Shown in pieces: positions 36,171-46,448 of a DNA stretch of 64,000 nt. The stretch is taken from the NCBI RefSeq assembly GCF_004114935.1, contig NZ_CP022221.1, forward strand, positions 8,639,001-8,703,000. Direction: 5' to 3'. The first letter of the stretch is position 1. The number at the start of each line of letters is the position of its first letter. A model generated the notes under the pieces. The model did no database searches. It had not been told where the DNA came from and saw only the letters and a program-made list of their open reading frames with translations. The DNA is from Bradyrhizobium zhanjiangense (GTDB lineage Bacteria > Pseudomonadota > Alphaproteobacteria > Rhizobiales > Xanthobacteraceae). A program made the position numbers and the translations under genes.

Positions 36171-36911
36171 TCAGGCGTGAACGGCGTCCGCCACGAACAC
36201 CGGCCGCTGCGGAACGGACCGTTGCGGCGCCTGGCGCTGACCACCGCGCCCGAACAGCATCCGCCGCTCGAAGGCGGTCGACCGCATGATCGGATAGCGC
36301 TCGAACACCTTCTTGCGGAAGGTCGGGAAGTCCGCCGCCATCAGCCCGAACGGCTTGGTGAGACCGGGAACCAGCCGGGGCTCGGCGATGGTCTGGTGCA
36401 GGAACACCCGGCGGTAGAAGGCCTGATGCTCGGGGCGCACGATCGCAAGGCCGAGATCGGCATTAAAATGCTCGCAGGCCATGTAGGCGAGGCGCGTCGT
36501 CAGATAGGGCAATTCCGGGACACGTTTGACCTGGTCGGGATCGGCGACGAAGCGGGTCGGGTCGATCATGACCTCGCCGCGGTCGAGCCGCGGCAGCAGG
36601 ATCTCGGGGAAGACGTCGGCCGAGGTGGACTCGCGCCATTCCGAGGTCAGCACGCTGATGCGCACGGAGCTGCAGAGCTCGCCGTTGAGATAGACGCCGA
36701 AGGTCCACGCGTTCGGCAGCTCGTCGTAGCGGTCGGTGACCCGTGCGTCCGCCGATTCCTTGACGGCGCCTTCGCGCCGATAGGCGCGGTAGCGGAGATT
36801 GTAGATCTCCTCCTTCTCGTCTGCCGTCTCTGCGAGATGATAGTCGAGGTCGGTGAGGAGTTCTGCCCCTCGCCCAACAGCCGAAATGACCGCTTTGGCC
36901 GAGGACTGCAT
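36171..36911 (-). CDS. FeeM/autoinducer-synthase-like acyltransferase
   Basis: 246 aa. It resembles the N-acyl amino acid synthase FeeM and LuxI-type GNAT acyltransferases, which use acyl-ACP donors. The core LRYRAYRREGAV, the Asp-rich TDRYDELPNAWTFGVYLNG segment and SSVRISVLTSEWRE, then MIDPTRFVAD, follow the order of LuxI/FeeM active-site elements; no signal peptide. A diffusible N-acyl product, or membrane-lipid acylation, is possible. AAGGAG ribosome-binding site. It sits between pal and the GGDEF-EAL gene, inside the tol-pal cluster. Confidence 0.72.
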   Translation of the reverse strand: MQSSAKAVISAVGRGAELLTDLDYHLAETADEKEEIYNLRYRAYRREGAVKESADARVTDRYDELPNAWTFGVYLNGELCSSVRISVLTSEWRESTSADVFPEILLPRLDRGEVMIDPTRFVADPDQVKRVPELPYLTTRLAYMACEHFNADLGLAIVRPEHQAFYRRVFLHQTIAEPRLVPGLTKPFGLMAADFPTFRKKVFERYPIMRSTAFERRMLFGRGGQRQAPQRSVPQRPVFVADAVHA

Positions 36912-37053
36912 CCCAACTCCTTACCCACAACCACACCGCTCACTGCAAACGCGCGCAAGAAAGGAGGATTTCTCCAGAACAACTTCCACGCGCGTCGTGA
37001 TTTATTAACAGCTTCTTAACATCTATGCAAAGCAATCGAAAGATTAGGGTTAA

Positions 37054-37073
37054 CCACCGTAGCACTACGGTGG
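37054..37073 (-). terminator. Hairpin between the GGDEF-EAL and FeeM-like genes
   Basis: Perfect 9-bp stem CCACCGTAG/CTACGGTGG with a 2-nt centre (real loop 4 nt), 44 nt past the GGDEF-EAL stop codon. The downstream minus-strand sequence TTAACCCT has only a weak T content, so termination is tentative. Confidence 0.4.
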
Positions 37074-37116
37074 CCGCAACAGACTGAAACGACAGGAAGT
37101 TTTTTGAGAGGCGGTC

Positions 37117-39447
37117 TTAAGCGAAGGAGCGCGAGAAGGCGACCTGGAGCGCGCTGTCGCCCCGGCGTCCATGCGAGGCGTTGAGGAGCTGGCGCATCCG
37201 CACCGCAGGCACTGGACGGCTGAACAGATAACCCTGCCCCTCGGAGACGGTGCCGTCGGCGCTGATCAGCTCGAGCTGCTCGTTGGTCTCGATGCCCTCG
37301 ACCACGACGGCCATGCCGAGGTCGGCGGACAGCCGCGCCACGCCGCGCAGCAGCGTCAGCGGCCGGTCGGTGTCGATGCCTTCGAGGAAGGAGCGGTCGA
37401 TCTTCACCTTCTGCATCGGGAAATTGTGCAGATAGCTGAGGCTGGAATAGCCGGTGCCGAAATCGTCGAGCGAGATGCGCACACCGAGCGCATGCAGTTG
37501 CGACAGGATGTCATGTGTGAGCTGGGTGTTGCGCAGCAGCGAGGATTCCGTGATCTCGATCTCCAGGCGATGGGCCGGAAGCCCCGAGACTTCGAGCGCG
37601 TAGCGGATTTCGCTCAGCACGTCGCGCTGGTGGAATTGCTGCGGCGAGAAGTTGACGGCGACGCTGACGCCCTCCGGCCACTTCATGCATTCCATGCAGG
37701 CGCGGCGCAGGATCCAGCGGCCGAGATCGACGATCAGGCCCATGTCTTCGGCGACCGGGATGATGTCGACCGGCGAGACGGTGCCGCGCACCGGATGATT
37801 CCAACGCAGCAGCGCTTCGCAGGTGGTGATCTTGCCGGACTTCAGATTGACCAGCGGCTGATAGAACAGCTCGAACTCCTCGTTGGCGAGCGCCTTGCGC
37901 AGGTCGAGCTCGAGGATGCGGCGCGCCTCGACGGTCGCCGCCATCTCGTCGCGGAAGAAGCAGAAGGTGCCGCGGCCGTCGGCCTTGGCGCGGTACAGCG
38001 CCATGTCGGCGTTCTTGAGCAGCGTATCGGCGCTGGTGCCATCCGGCGAGGTCAGCGCGATGCCGACGCTGGCGCCGATCTCGACCAGATGATTGTCGAT
38101 GCGATAGCGCTCGCTCAGCCGCTCGACGATGCGGCGGGCGAGACTAGCTGCGTCTTCCGGCGAGGAGATGTTCTGCTGGAACACGACGAATTCGTCGCCG
38201 CCGAAGCGGGCGACGAAATCCTCCGGCCGCAACATCTCGCGCAGGCGGTTGGCGACCGCACACAGCAGCTGGTCGCCGCAGGGATGGCCGAGCGTGTCGT
38301 TGACCTGCTTGAATTGATCGAGGTCGACGAACAGCAGCGCCGAGAGCCGTTCGGAATGACGCGAATGCGCCAGCAGCCGCTCGATCTCGTCGCGGAAGCT
38401 GACGCGGTTGGGCAGCGCCGTGAGCTCGTCATAGCGGGCGAGATGGCTGATCCGGGCTTCGGCGCTGGTGCGTTCGGTGATGTCTTCCAGCAGCAATACC
38501 GTGCCGCCACCGGTCATCGGCTGGAACGTCCAGGCCAGCGTGCGGCCGCGCGCCTGATCCGGATCGGCGGTGACGATCTCGCAGATTCGCGCCTTCTCGA
38601 TCTCGGACAGGATCTGATTGCCGCTCTCCGGCGAGATCGACCCGGCAGCGACGCAGGCCGAGGCGATGTCGGCGGCCGTGGCGCCGCGCTTGACGAGGTC
38701 CTCGGGCAGCGCCATGAGCTCGCTGAAGCGGTGGTTCATCACGGCGAGGCGCCGATCGGCGCGAAACATGCACAGGCCGTGCGGCATGTTGTTGAGCGCG
38801 GTGTCGAACTGGCTGGCCAACGCGGATTCGCGAAAGCTCGAGGTCAGCGCCTTGACGAAGATCGCGTGCAGGCTGAGGTTGATGTTCTTCAGCGCGATGA
38901 AGAACAGCACGAGCAGGATCGCGAGCCCGATATAGTAGAATCCGCCGTGCAGCAGCAAGGCGAGCGACATCGGACCGCAGGCGAGCGCGACGTGCCACTG
39001 CACGACCCTGGGCTGGCCGTAATTGCGGGCGGCGCCGCCGGCGGTGTAGCCGACCGTGACGGCGACGCAGAGCATGTTCGCGACCGCGTCGTCGTTGTTG
39101 AAGATCACGACGAAGCACCACACGCCGATGACCGCGGCGTAGACGAGCGCGCCGAACCAATAGCGCGGCTCCAGATGCTTGGCCTGCTGGAACGTCAAGC
39201 CCGGCACGCGGTTTTCGTAGGGGCGCATCTGAAACGCGCGCCCGGTGCCGATGGCAATGATCAGAAACGCGATCGGCCACAGCAACACGTCGCCGGTCTT
39301 CAGCGCAGTCATCACCGCGGCCACGGCCGCGGAGGCCGAGCCGAGGAAGATCGCCCAGAAATTCTGCACCATAGAGTTGATGAGAGCGGCGTAGAGTATC
39401 GGCTCCAGCTCGTCTCGATCGCTCTGCTTCTGGTCGGCCAGCTGCAT
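37117..39447 (-). CDS. Membrane GGDEF-EAL protein (c-di-GMP turnover)
   Basis: 776 aa. About six N-terminal transmembrane helices (residues 20-190), a PAS-like region (225-330, FDTALNNMPHGLCMFRADRRL), a GGDEF domain (about 345-505) with intact FGGDEFVVF, and an EAL domain (about 520-770) with intact EALLRW, DDFGTGYSSLSYL and VVEGIET. Both synthesis and hydrolysis of cyclic di-GMP are chemically possible; many such fusions work mainly as phosphodiesterases. The membrane part may sense envelope state. It lies directly between tolB and the FeeM-like gene, so it may link c-di-GMP to the Tol-Pal system. Confidence 0.93.
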   Translation of the reverse strand: MQLADQKQSDRDELEPILYAALINSMVQNFWAIFLGSASAAVAAVMTALKTGDVLLWPIAFLIIAIGTGRAFQMRPYENRVPGLTFQQAKHLEPRYWFGALVYAAVIGVWCFVVIFNNDDAVANMLCVAVTVGYTAGGAARNYGQPRVVQWHVALACGPMSLALLLHGGFYYIGLAILLVLFFIALKNINLSLHAIFVKALTSSFRESALASQFDTALNNMPHGLCMFRADRRLAVMNHRFSELMALPEDLVKRGATAADIASACVAAGSISPESGNQILSEIEKARICEIVTADPDQARGRTLAWTFQPMTGGGTVLLLEDITERTSAEARISHLARYDELTALPNRVSFRDEIERLLAHSRHSERLSALLFVDLDQFKQVNDTLGHPCGDQLLCAVANRLREMLRPEDFVARFGGDEFVVFQQNISSPEDAASLARRIVERLSERYRIDNHLVEIGASVGIALTSPDGTSADTLLKNADMALYRAKADGRGTFCFFRDEMAATVEARRILELDLRKALANEEFELFYQPLVNLKSGKITTCEALLRWNHPVRGTVSPVDIIPVAEDMGLIVDLGRWILRRACMECMKWPEGVSVAVNFSPQQFHQRDVLSEIRYALEVSGLPAHRLEIEITESSLLRNTQLTHDILSQLHALGVRISLDDFGTGYSSLSYLHNFPMQKVKIDRSFLEGIDTDRPLTLLRGVARLSADLGMAVVVEGIETNEQLELISADGTVSEGQGYLFSRPVPAVRMRQLLNASHGRRGDSALQVAFSRSFA

Positions 39448-39600
39448 TGAGTTGCTACGCGTCCTGTTTGGCGCGTAGTCTTACCCAGACCAGATGAAGC
39501 CTTTCTGAGGGAACATCGTTAAAGTCGAGTTGTTTTTCGGCAATAGCGAACCTGTTTCTGCTGATATTTCAATCAACTAGGCAAGCCTTGCCGAGGGCAA

Positions 39601-39627
39601 GGTGAAGGAAAGCTTGCTTTCCTCACC
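39601..39627. terminator. Imperfect hairpin between tolB and the GGDEF-EAL gene
   Basis: GGTGAAGGAAAGC pairs with GCTTTCCTCACC apart from one bulged base (39601-39627). No T-run follows on the minus strand, so this may be a processing or pause site and not a true terminator. Confidence 0.35.
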
Positions 39628-39699
39628 GAACCCGAAAAAAACTGCACGCTTTTTCGATAACATCGCGCGTCCAGAGGCGCGATCTATTGACCTGCCGTC

Positions 39700-41064
39700 C
39701 TATTGACCTGCCGTCGAGGACAGTAGCGGCGACCATGCCGGGTCGGAGGCAAAGCCCGGCGTCGGCACCTTCAGCTCGTTGCGGCCGGAGATGTCGACGG
39801 TGTACAGCGACGGTCCGCCATTGCCGCCGGGATCACGGAAGAACATCAGCACGCGGCCGTTCGGCGAGAAGGTCGGACCCTCGTTGTGGAAGCCGGAGGT
39901 GAGCAGCCGCTCGCCGCTGCCATCCGGCTTCATGACGCCGATCGAGAACTGCCCGCCGCCCTGCCTGGTGAAGGCGATGTAGTCGCCGCGCGGCGACCAC
40001 ACCGGCGTCGAATAGGTGGCGTTGGTGTCGTCCTTGGAGAACGAGATGCGTTGCGCCTGCCCACCGCCTGCGGCCATCACGTAAATCTGCGACCTGCCGC
40101 CGCGATCGGATTCGAAGCAGATGCGGGTGCCATCTGGAGAATAAGAAGGAGAAGTGTCGATCGCCGGCGTGTCGGTGAGGCGCGTGGTCGAGCGCGAGCG
40201 CAGATCCATCACGAACAGGTTGGAATTGCCGCCCTGCTGCAAGCTCATGATAACGCGCTGGCCGTCCGGCGAGAACCGCGGCGCAAAGGTCATGCCGGGA
40301 AAATTGCCGACGATCTCGCGCTGGCCGGTCTCGATGTTGAACAGATAGACCTTCGGATCGCCCTGGCCGAACTCCATATAGGTGATCTCTTGCGAGTTCG
40401 GCGAGAAACGCGGCGTCAGCACGAGGTCGGAGCCGCGCGTCAGATAGCGCACATTGGCGCCGTCCTGGTCCATCATCGCGAGCCGCTTGACGCGGCGCTC
40501 CTTCGGCCCGCTTTCGTCCACGAACACCACGCGGCTGTCGAAATAGCCCTTCTCGCCGGTCATCCGCTCGTAGATCTGGTCCGAGATGATGTGGGCGATG
40601 CGCCGCCAATATTCCGGCGAGGTGAAATATTGCTGGCCGGCGAGCTGCTGGCCGGAGACCACGTCCCAGAGGCGGAATTCGGCCTTGAGCCTGCCGTCCG
40701 GCTGCCGCGTCATGCGGCCGGTGACGAGGGCCTGCGCGTTGATCGTCTTCCAGTTCTGGAATTGCGGCGCGACGTCGATGTTGCTGATGCGCTCGATGAA
40801 GGCGGCCTGGTCGATCGGCGCGAACAGGCCCGAGCGCTTCAGATTGTTGGTGATGACCTGCGTGACGCCGTTGCCGACGTCGCCGTCGGACGGCGAGCCC
40901 GGCAGGAAGTTGGTGATCGCGATCGGGACCGGCTGGAATTCGGTGGGATCGATGCGAAGCCGCGGCTGCCCCTGGGCGAAAGCGTGTCCACCCCCGAGCA
41001 TCGCGAGTGCCGATCCGGTGACGGTCATGAAACGGCGGCGGTTCATCGAACGGGCATCATTCAT
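39700..41064 (-). CDS. tolB: Tol-Pal system translocation protein TolB
   Basis: 454 aa. It has an N-terminal domain ([19 protein letters not shown]) and a six-bladed WD40-like propeller (repeated [43 protein letters not shown]). The signal [23 protein letters not shown] carries a twin-arginine motif (RRxFM), so export by Tat is likely; Sec is usual for TolB. It shuttles between TolA and Pal. ATG 41064 gives [12 protein letters not shown]; a second ATG at 41046 starts the signal proper and is equally possible. The gene starts 23 nt after the tolA stop codon. Confidence 0.94.
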   Translation of the reverse strand: MNDARSMNRRRFMTVTGSALAMLGGGHAFAQGQPRLRIDPTEFQPVPIAITNFLPGSPSDGDVGNGVTQVITNNLKRSGLFAPIDQAAFIERISNIDVAPQFQNWKTINAQALVTGRMTRQPDGRLKAEFRLWDVVSGQQLAGQQYFTSPEYWRRIAHIISDQIYERMTGEKGYFDSRVVFVDESGPKERRVKRLAMMDQDGANVRYLTRGSDLVLTPRFSPNSQEITYMEFGQGDPKVYLFNIETGQREIVGNFPGMTFAPRFSPDGQRVIMSLQQGGNSNLFVMDLRSRSTTRLTDTPAIDTSPSYSPDGTRICFESDRGGRSQIYVMAAGGGQAQRISFSKDDTNATYSTPVWSPRGDYIAFTRQGGGQFSIGVMKPDGSGERLLTSGFHNEGPTFSPNGRVLMFFRDPGGNGGPSLYTVDISGRNELKVPTPGFASDPAWSPLLSSTAGQ

Positions 41065-41087
41065 CGCAAAATTCTTTTGTTCGGATG

Positions 41088-42047
41088 TCACAACATATCT
41101 TTCAGACCGAAAGTCATCGGAATGAGCTTCCAGCTCTCGTACTGCTGCTTCGGCATGAACGAATAGACCTGGCACTGCACGATGGCGCGCTTGGCGCTCT
41201 CCGCCACAGCCTGGGCGATCGACCGCGACGGTCCCCGCACCGCGACGACGATCGGCTCGGCCGCCAGCGATCCATCGATCTTCATGGGAATGTCGATGTC
41301 GGCTTCATACTGGTCGGCGTCTTGGCCGTTGTAAGTCGGCGTGAAGCAGCGCTTGACCGCGCCCTGGAATGCACCGCGCCAGGTCGCGACGTTGTTGGCT
41401 GCAGTCCCGGTCGCCGATCCCAGCGATGCCGACGCATTCAGTGCCGAGCCGGCGAGCTCATGCCGGGTCGCGGCGCGCTTGTCGAGATCGCGCTGGATCT
41501 GGGCGGGGTCGAAGGTGCGCTCCTTGGGCTTGGGCTGCTGCTGCGGCTGCACCGCGGCGACCTTTTGCTCCACCGGCTTCGGTGGCGGTTTCTTCGTCTC
41601 CAGCTTCTTCTGGAGCTCGGCGATCGGATCTTCCTTGGCCGGATCAGGCTTCTTTTCCTGCGGCTTCGGCTCTTCCTTCGGCTTCGCCTCGGCGACAGGC
41701 TTGGGCGGCTCGGGCTTCTTCTCGACCGGCTTCTCGACGGGTTTTGGCGGCGGCTCAGGCGTCGAGTTGGTCTTGATCAGCTCTTTCTTCTCGGTGACCT
41801 TGCCGACGGCGTCTTCCTCGGGCTTGGGCTCCGCGATCTTCTCGACCTTGGGCTTCGGTTTGTCCTTCTCCCCGGTCTTCTGCCCCGCCATCATCTTCGC
41901 GAGTTGATCGGTGGAGATGATGTCGATCGGAAGCGACTCTTCCGGCGCGACGTAAGCCTTGCTGCTAAAGGTGACGAGGCCCCATCCCAGCACGAGGACG
42001 TGGAGTGCAATCGACGCAACGAGTGTCTTGTCGACCTTCACCTTCAC
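41088..42047 (-). CDS. tolA: TolA, Tol-Pal energy-transducing protein
   Basis: 319 aa starting at GTG 42047. Transmembrane anchor at residues 8-28 ([20 protein letters not shown]), a Lys/Pro/Glu-rich extended linker ([15 protein letters not shown] type, residues 55-180) that crosses the periplasm, and a C-terminal domain ([39 protein letters not shown]). It conveys TolQR motion to TolB-Pal and CpoB. Gap to tolR 3 bp, so cotranscribed. Confidence 0.92.
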   Translation of the reverse strand: MKVKVDKTLVASIALHVLVLGWGLVTFSSKAYVAPEESLPIDIISTDQLAKMMAGQKTGEKDKPKPKVEKIAEPKPEEDAVGKVTEKKELIKTNSTPEPPPKPVEKPVEKKPEPPKPVAEAKPKEEPKPQEKKPDPAKEDPIAELQKKLETKKPPPKPVEQKVAAVQPQQQPKPKERTFDPAQIQRDLDKRAATRHELAGSALNASASLGSATGTAANNVATWRGAFQGAVKRCFTPTYNGQDADQYEADIDIPMKIDGSLAAEPIVVAVRGPSRSIAQAVAESAKRAIVQCQVYSFMPKQQYESWKLIPMTFGLKDML

Positions 42048-42050
42048 GGC

Positions 42051-42500
42051 CTACCCCTGCTCCGCTTCCGTGACGAGGGCGAGCTTCTTGAAGCCCGCGC
42101 CGGACAGCAGGCCCATCACCCTGGCCACCGTCCCGTAATCGGCCTTCTTGTCGGCGCGCAGATAGATGCGTTCCTCGAGCCCGCCGCGGGCGTCCGTGAT
42201 CGCCTTGAGCTTCGGCACCAGTTCGTTGATTGCGATCTCGGCGTCGTTGATGAACACCTTGCCTTTGATGTCGACCGACATCTGGATCGGTTTCTGGTCG
42301 TTCTGCTCGAGGCTCTTGGCCTGGGTCTGCGGCAGATCGAGTGGCACGCCGACGGTGAGCAGCGGCGCCGACACCATGAAGATGATGAGCAGCACCAGCA
42401 TCACGTCGACCATGGGGGTGACGTTGATCTCGGCCATGACCGGCTTGCGCCGGCTGCGGCGCCCGCCGCCTCCGGACGAACTCGCGACGTTCATGCCCAT
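42051..42500 (-). CDS. tolR: TolR, biopolymer transport protein
   Basis: 149 aa ExbD/TolR family: one transmembrane helix with the essential Asp in INVTPMVDVMLVLLIIFMV, then a periplasmic domain (VPLDLPQTQAKSLEQNDQKP). Ion flow through TolQR powers TolA. It begins MGMNVASS with a second possible start two codons later. It is followed at 3 bp by tolA and lies 55 bp downstream of tolQ. Confidence 0.95.
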   Translation of the reverse strand: MGMNVASSSGGGGRRSRRKPVMAEINVTPMVDVMLVLLIIFMVSAPLLTVGVPLDLPQTQAKSLEQNDQKPIQMSVDIKGKVFINDAEIAINELVPKLKAITDARGGLEERIYLRADKKADYGTVARVMGLLSGAGFKKLALVTEAEQG

Positions 42501-42555
42501 GGTCTGATGCCCAAATTGCCCTTCACACTATACATGCCGTCATACATGCCCTCCG

Positions 42556-43272
<717 letters not shown>

Positions 43273-43729
43273 AAGCAGTATCCTCTCAAGGCGATCGTTA
43301 CCTAATGTCCTTCGGCCAGCAAATGGGCGGCCGGTATCCTCTAACAGCCGCGCTAGAACCGGCGCGGCCGGCAAGCCCGCTCAAAGCCTTGGTTTTTTGG
43401 GGTGCAGGGCTCGTCCAAAGGCTCTCCAAAGCCGGCCGCCTGCATTCCCCGCCAAGATGTCAAAACTATGGGCCTCGACACGGCTTCGGGCGCGACTGTC
43501 CGCAATTACCAGAGCCCGGCGTTGGTTAATGCGGGGTTACCGGGGACGAATTTGGCTGCGGGAAAGGCAGGCAGCGCAGGGGGATGGGGGGACAGGGCCC
43601 GCTACGTCCGGGACACCAGAGTTCCGCTTCCTCCCCGCACATAGCATGAGGAGCGCCCCTCGCGCCTGCAGGAACCAGCCCTCGCCCGGAAAAGTTGTCC
43701 CGGAAATTCATCTTTGGCGAGGTTTTGCC
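43273..43729. other. Intergenic region between divergent tolQ and DUF2231 genes
   Basis: 457 bp, probably containing the tolQ and DUF2231 promoters. Only low-quality short frames are seen, and no gene or obvious repeat is supported. Confidence 0.4.
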
Positions 43730-44248
43730 ATGAGCATCAACCCCAAAACGACTGCCGCGATCGGCGATCACCCCCTGCACCCCATGCTGATTCCGTTCCC
43801 CGTCGCCTTCCTGGTCGGCGCGCCGATCGCCGACTTGGCCTTCATCGGAACCGGCGATGCCTTCTGGGCCCGCGCCGCGATCTGGCTGATCGGCGCCGGC
43901 ATCGTCATGGCGCTCGTTGCTGCCGTAGCCGGTTTTACCGACTTCTTGAGCGAGCCCCGAATCCGCAGCCTCGAGGATGCCTGGTATCACATGGTCGGCA
44001 ATCTCGCGGCGGTCGTGCTGGCGCTGGTCAACTTCTATCTCCGTTACGCGCAAGGCACTGAAGCTGCGGTCAAGCCGTGGGGCGTGGTTCTGTCGCTCAT
44101 CGTCGTCGGCATCCTCCTGTTCACGGGATGGAAGGGCTGGGAGATGGTGCACCGGCATCACGTCGCGGTGCTGGACGCGCCAGGCCAGACCAGCTCGGAG
44201 CCGGTCATGCCGCCTCGTGGCGGCGAGAGCGACCGGCGGGCCGCCTGA
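43730..44248 (+). CDS. DUF2231 membrane protein
   Basis: 172 aa, four hydrophobic helices with the DUF2231 start pattern (GDHPLHPMLIPFPVAFLVGAP), FTDFLSEPRIRSLED and MVGNLAAVVLALVNFYLRY. The His-Pro-Leu-His motif may bind metal or heme. Inner membrane, function unknown. The ATG at 43730 is preceded by GCGAGG. The tail (GESDRRAA) is polar. Confidence 0.85.
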   Translation: MSINPKTTAAIGDHPLHPMLIPFPVAFLVGAPIADLAFIGTGDAFWARAAIWLIGAGIVMALVAAVAGFTDFLSEPRIRSLEDAWYHMVGNLAAVVLALVNFYLRYAQGTEAAVKPWGVVLSLIVVGILLFTGWKGWEMVHRHHVAVLDAPGQTSSEPVMPPRGGESDRRAA

Positions 44249-44492
44249 GCGAGGCGCGCATCAAGCGGTCAGCGCCGCTTTCCGTGAGACTACGTGCTTG
44301 CATAGCAGGCATTCAGGACCATATGCTCAATTATCGAGCTTCGGCCGACTGCTTTGGCCGGAATCTCCCGGCAAAGCATCTCGTTCACGACCCCGCGGTG
44401 GCACGCCATCAGCGGGGTTTTTCGCAGGCGGCCGACTTTAGCTCGGCCGGAGCGAATCCCGCATCCTCTTGGTTCAAGGTCCTTCCGAAAAC

Positions 44493-45656
44493 ATGTCGCC
44501 CAATACCGCCGACGACGACCAGCACGACGACATCATGTATCCCTCGGCCCTGCCGTTTCTCCTGGTCCATCTCGGCTGTCTTGCGGCGATCTGGTCAGGC
44601 ATCGATTGGCAGGCCGTCGCGATCTGCGTCTCACTCTATTGCGTGCGGATGTTTGCGATCGGAGCCGGCTACCACCGCTACTTCTCACATCGGGCGTTTG
44701 CGACCAGCCGGGCGTTTCAGTTCATCCTGGCCTGCCTCGCGCAGAGCAGCGCGCAGAAGAGCGTTTTGTGGTGGGCGGCCAAGCATCGGCACCATCACCT
44801 GCATTCCGATACCGAGACCGACGTGCATTCGCCGCGTCACCGCGGCTTCCTCTACAGCCATCTCGGCTGGATTTTTTCGCGGCAACACGACACGACCGAT
44901 CTCGTGAAGGTCGGTGATTTCGCCGCTTATCCGGAGCTGATGTGGCTGCATCGGCTGGAGTTGCTGCCGGCTTTCGCGCTTGCAACGCTCTGCTTCCTGG
45001 CGGCGGGCTGGTCAGGCCTGGTCGTTGGCTTCCTCTGGAGCACGGTGCTGCTCTATCACGCGACCTTCTGCATCAATTCCCTCGCCCATGTGCATGGACG
45101 CAAGCGGTACGTGACGGGTGATGACTCCCGCAACAACTGGCTATTGGCGCTGTTCACGCTGGGTGAGGGCTGGCACAACAATCACCACGCCTACCAGAGC
45201 AGCGTGCGACAAGGCTTTCGCTGGTGGGAGATCGACGTGACCTATTACCTCCTGAAGGTCTTGTCGTGGATCGGCGTCGTCTGGAACATGAAGGCGCCGC
45301 CCGAACAGGTGCTGCGCAACGAGCAGCCGCTCGGCGCACGGGTCATCAATCGGGCGGCCCGCGAGCTTGCCGGACGGTTCGATGCGCAGACGCTCGCGCA
45401 TGCGATCTCGTCGGCGCTTCACCGCGCCGATCTGGCCCAGCTGCAACTGCCGACGCTGCACGACGTTCTCAATCGCGCGCATGACGGCGTCGACGCGCTG
45501 ACGCATCTGCATCTGCCGAAGATTCCGACCCGCGAGGAGTTTCTTGCCGAAGCCAAAGCGATGTTCGCGCGAACGCGATCGCTCAACGAGATCGTGGACC
45601 ACGCCTACGAACACTTCCTGGCATCGGTGCGCGCGCAGCTCGCGACCACGACCTGA
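44493..45656 (+). CDS. Acyl-CoA/acyl-lipid fatty acid desaturase (delta-9 type)
   Basis: 387 aa from the ATG at 44493; a TTG eight codons upstream is a weaker start. All three histidine boxes of membrane desaturases are seen: HRYFSH (61-66), HRHHH (98-102) and HNNHH (about 221), which bind the diiron site. Four transmembrane helices. It introduces a double bond into saturated acyl chains, adjusting membrane fluidity. The last 110 residues after about 275 (RAARELAGRFDAQTLAHAIS, REEFLAEAKAMFARTRSL) are an amphipathic extension not found in minimal desaturases. Confidence 0.9.
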   Translation: MSPNTADDDQHDDIMYPSALPFLLVHLGCLAAIWSGIDWQAVAICVSLYCVRMFAIGAGYHRYFSHRAFATSRAFQFILACLAQSSAQKSVLWWAAKHRHHHLHSDTETDVHSPRHRGFLYSHLGWIFSRQHDTTDLVKVGDFAAYPELMWLHRLELLPAFALATLCFLAAGWSGLVVGFLWSTVLLYHATFCINSLAHVHGRKRYVTGDDSRNNWLLALFTLGEGWHNNHHAYQSSVRQGFRWWEIDVTYYLLKVLSWIGVVWNMKAPPEQVLRNEQPLGARVINRAARELAGRFDAQTLAHAISSALHRADLAQLQLPTLHDVLNRAHDGVDALTHLHLPKIPTREEFLAEAKAMFARTRSLNEIVDHAYEHFLASVRAQLATTT

Positions 45657-45874
45657 ACGTCACGGCTGACCGCCGCGCGTCGCATCCGCGCAGCGGAGAT
45701 GTCTTGACGCCCGACGATCTGGCTCCGACAATCGCGGACCCGATGGCAGCTCTTGCGACAAGTTGCTGTAAGCACAGCTTCGTCCGCCCTGCTTCCCGGC
45801 ATCGGTCATGGTGGTACCTGCCCACGCGGAAAAGGCGTTGTCAGGACTTGGTCGCGCCGCCCGCGGCCCGGGTT

Positions 45875-46051
45875 CTACGGCACCTTCTGGTCCTGCACGT
45901 GCCCGTAGACCACACCGCAGAACGAGCGCTGGCCCGGACACCGACCAAAATGGCAATCCGGATCAAGCGCGCAGCCGCCGTAGACGAGGCCGATATAGCC
46001 CAACACCGCGAACGCGGTGATGCCGAGCAGCAATCGGGTGTGGCGGTCCAT
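45875..46051 (-). CDS. Small single-pass membrane protein, unknown
   Basis: 58 aa from the ATG at 46051 (AGGACG upstream). It has one transmembrane helix (LLLGITAFAVLGYIGLVYGG) and a Cys-rich tail (CALDPDCHFGRCPGQRSFC) with four cysteines that could form disulfides in the periplasm. No family recognised. The composition suggests a real gene but support is modest. Confidence 0.5.
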   Translation of the reverse strand: MDRHTRLLLGITAFAVLGYIGLVYGGCALDPDCHFGRCPGQRSFCGVVYGHVQDQKVP

Positions 46052-46270
46052 GAACTTCGTCCTGGAATAACCTGCGCCCATCGGCGAAGCGGCGCGCACA
46101 CATCCTAGTGTCGATAGACGCACCGTTCGAGGACCGGCGCTGACATTTTCGCAACGTCACGACCGGGCTTGGCGCCTTCGCTGAAGTTTCGGTGGCCGAC
46201 CACGTTGTGGGCCCGGCGCAGCCTTGTCGGAGCCGAGCCCCGGCCGTTCACGACTTGCCCGGCGATGCAA

Positions 46271-46305
46271 GAACGTGGATGCCAGGGGACAAGCCTGGGC
46301 ATGAC
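46271..46305. repeat. Dispersed repeat GAACGTGGATGCC..., copy 1
   Basis: 35 bp nearly identical to 52513-52546 (GAACGTGGATGCC, GGGACAAGCC, GGGCATGAC shared), each with a small internal palindrome. A family of intergenic elements. Confidence 0.6.
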
Positions 46306-46354
46306 AATCCCTCGCAGGCACGGCGGACGAGGAAAGAAAGCACCAAAAATCAAA

Positions 46355-46385
46355 CCGCCCGCCTGCGGGTTGCGCAGGCGGGCGG
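46355..46385 (-). terminator. Intrinsic terminator of the DUF2852 gene
   Basis: Perfect 13-bp stem CCGCCCGCCTGCG/CGCAGGCGGGCGG (46355-46367 with 46373-46385). On the minus strand it is followed by TTTGATTTTTGG. It lies 63 nt beyond the DUF2852 stop codon. Confidence 0.82.
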
Positions 46386-46448
46386 CTCGGGGCCATCAGG
46401 ACTTTGGGGGCATGCGCCTGAAGGCTTTGAGAGGTGTCAGTTTCCAGA

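Larger units (their letters stand above)
46124..46448. other. Intergenic region with repeat and terminator
   Basis: Contains a dispersed repeat unit at 46271-46305 and the terminator at 46355-46385. Otherwise no gene is supported in these 325 bp. Confidence 0.45.

Noticed and set aside
37171..39450. Long open frame on the plus strand opposite the GGDEF-EAL gene (759 codons)
   Set aside because: It is the antisense shadow of a GC-rich gene: Arg/Ala/Gly/His-rich with no recognisable domain, while the minus strand encodes intact GGDEF and EAL motifs.
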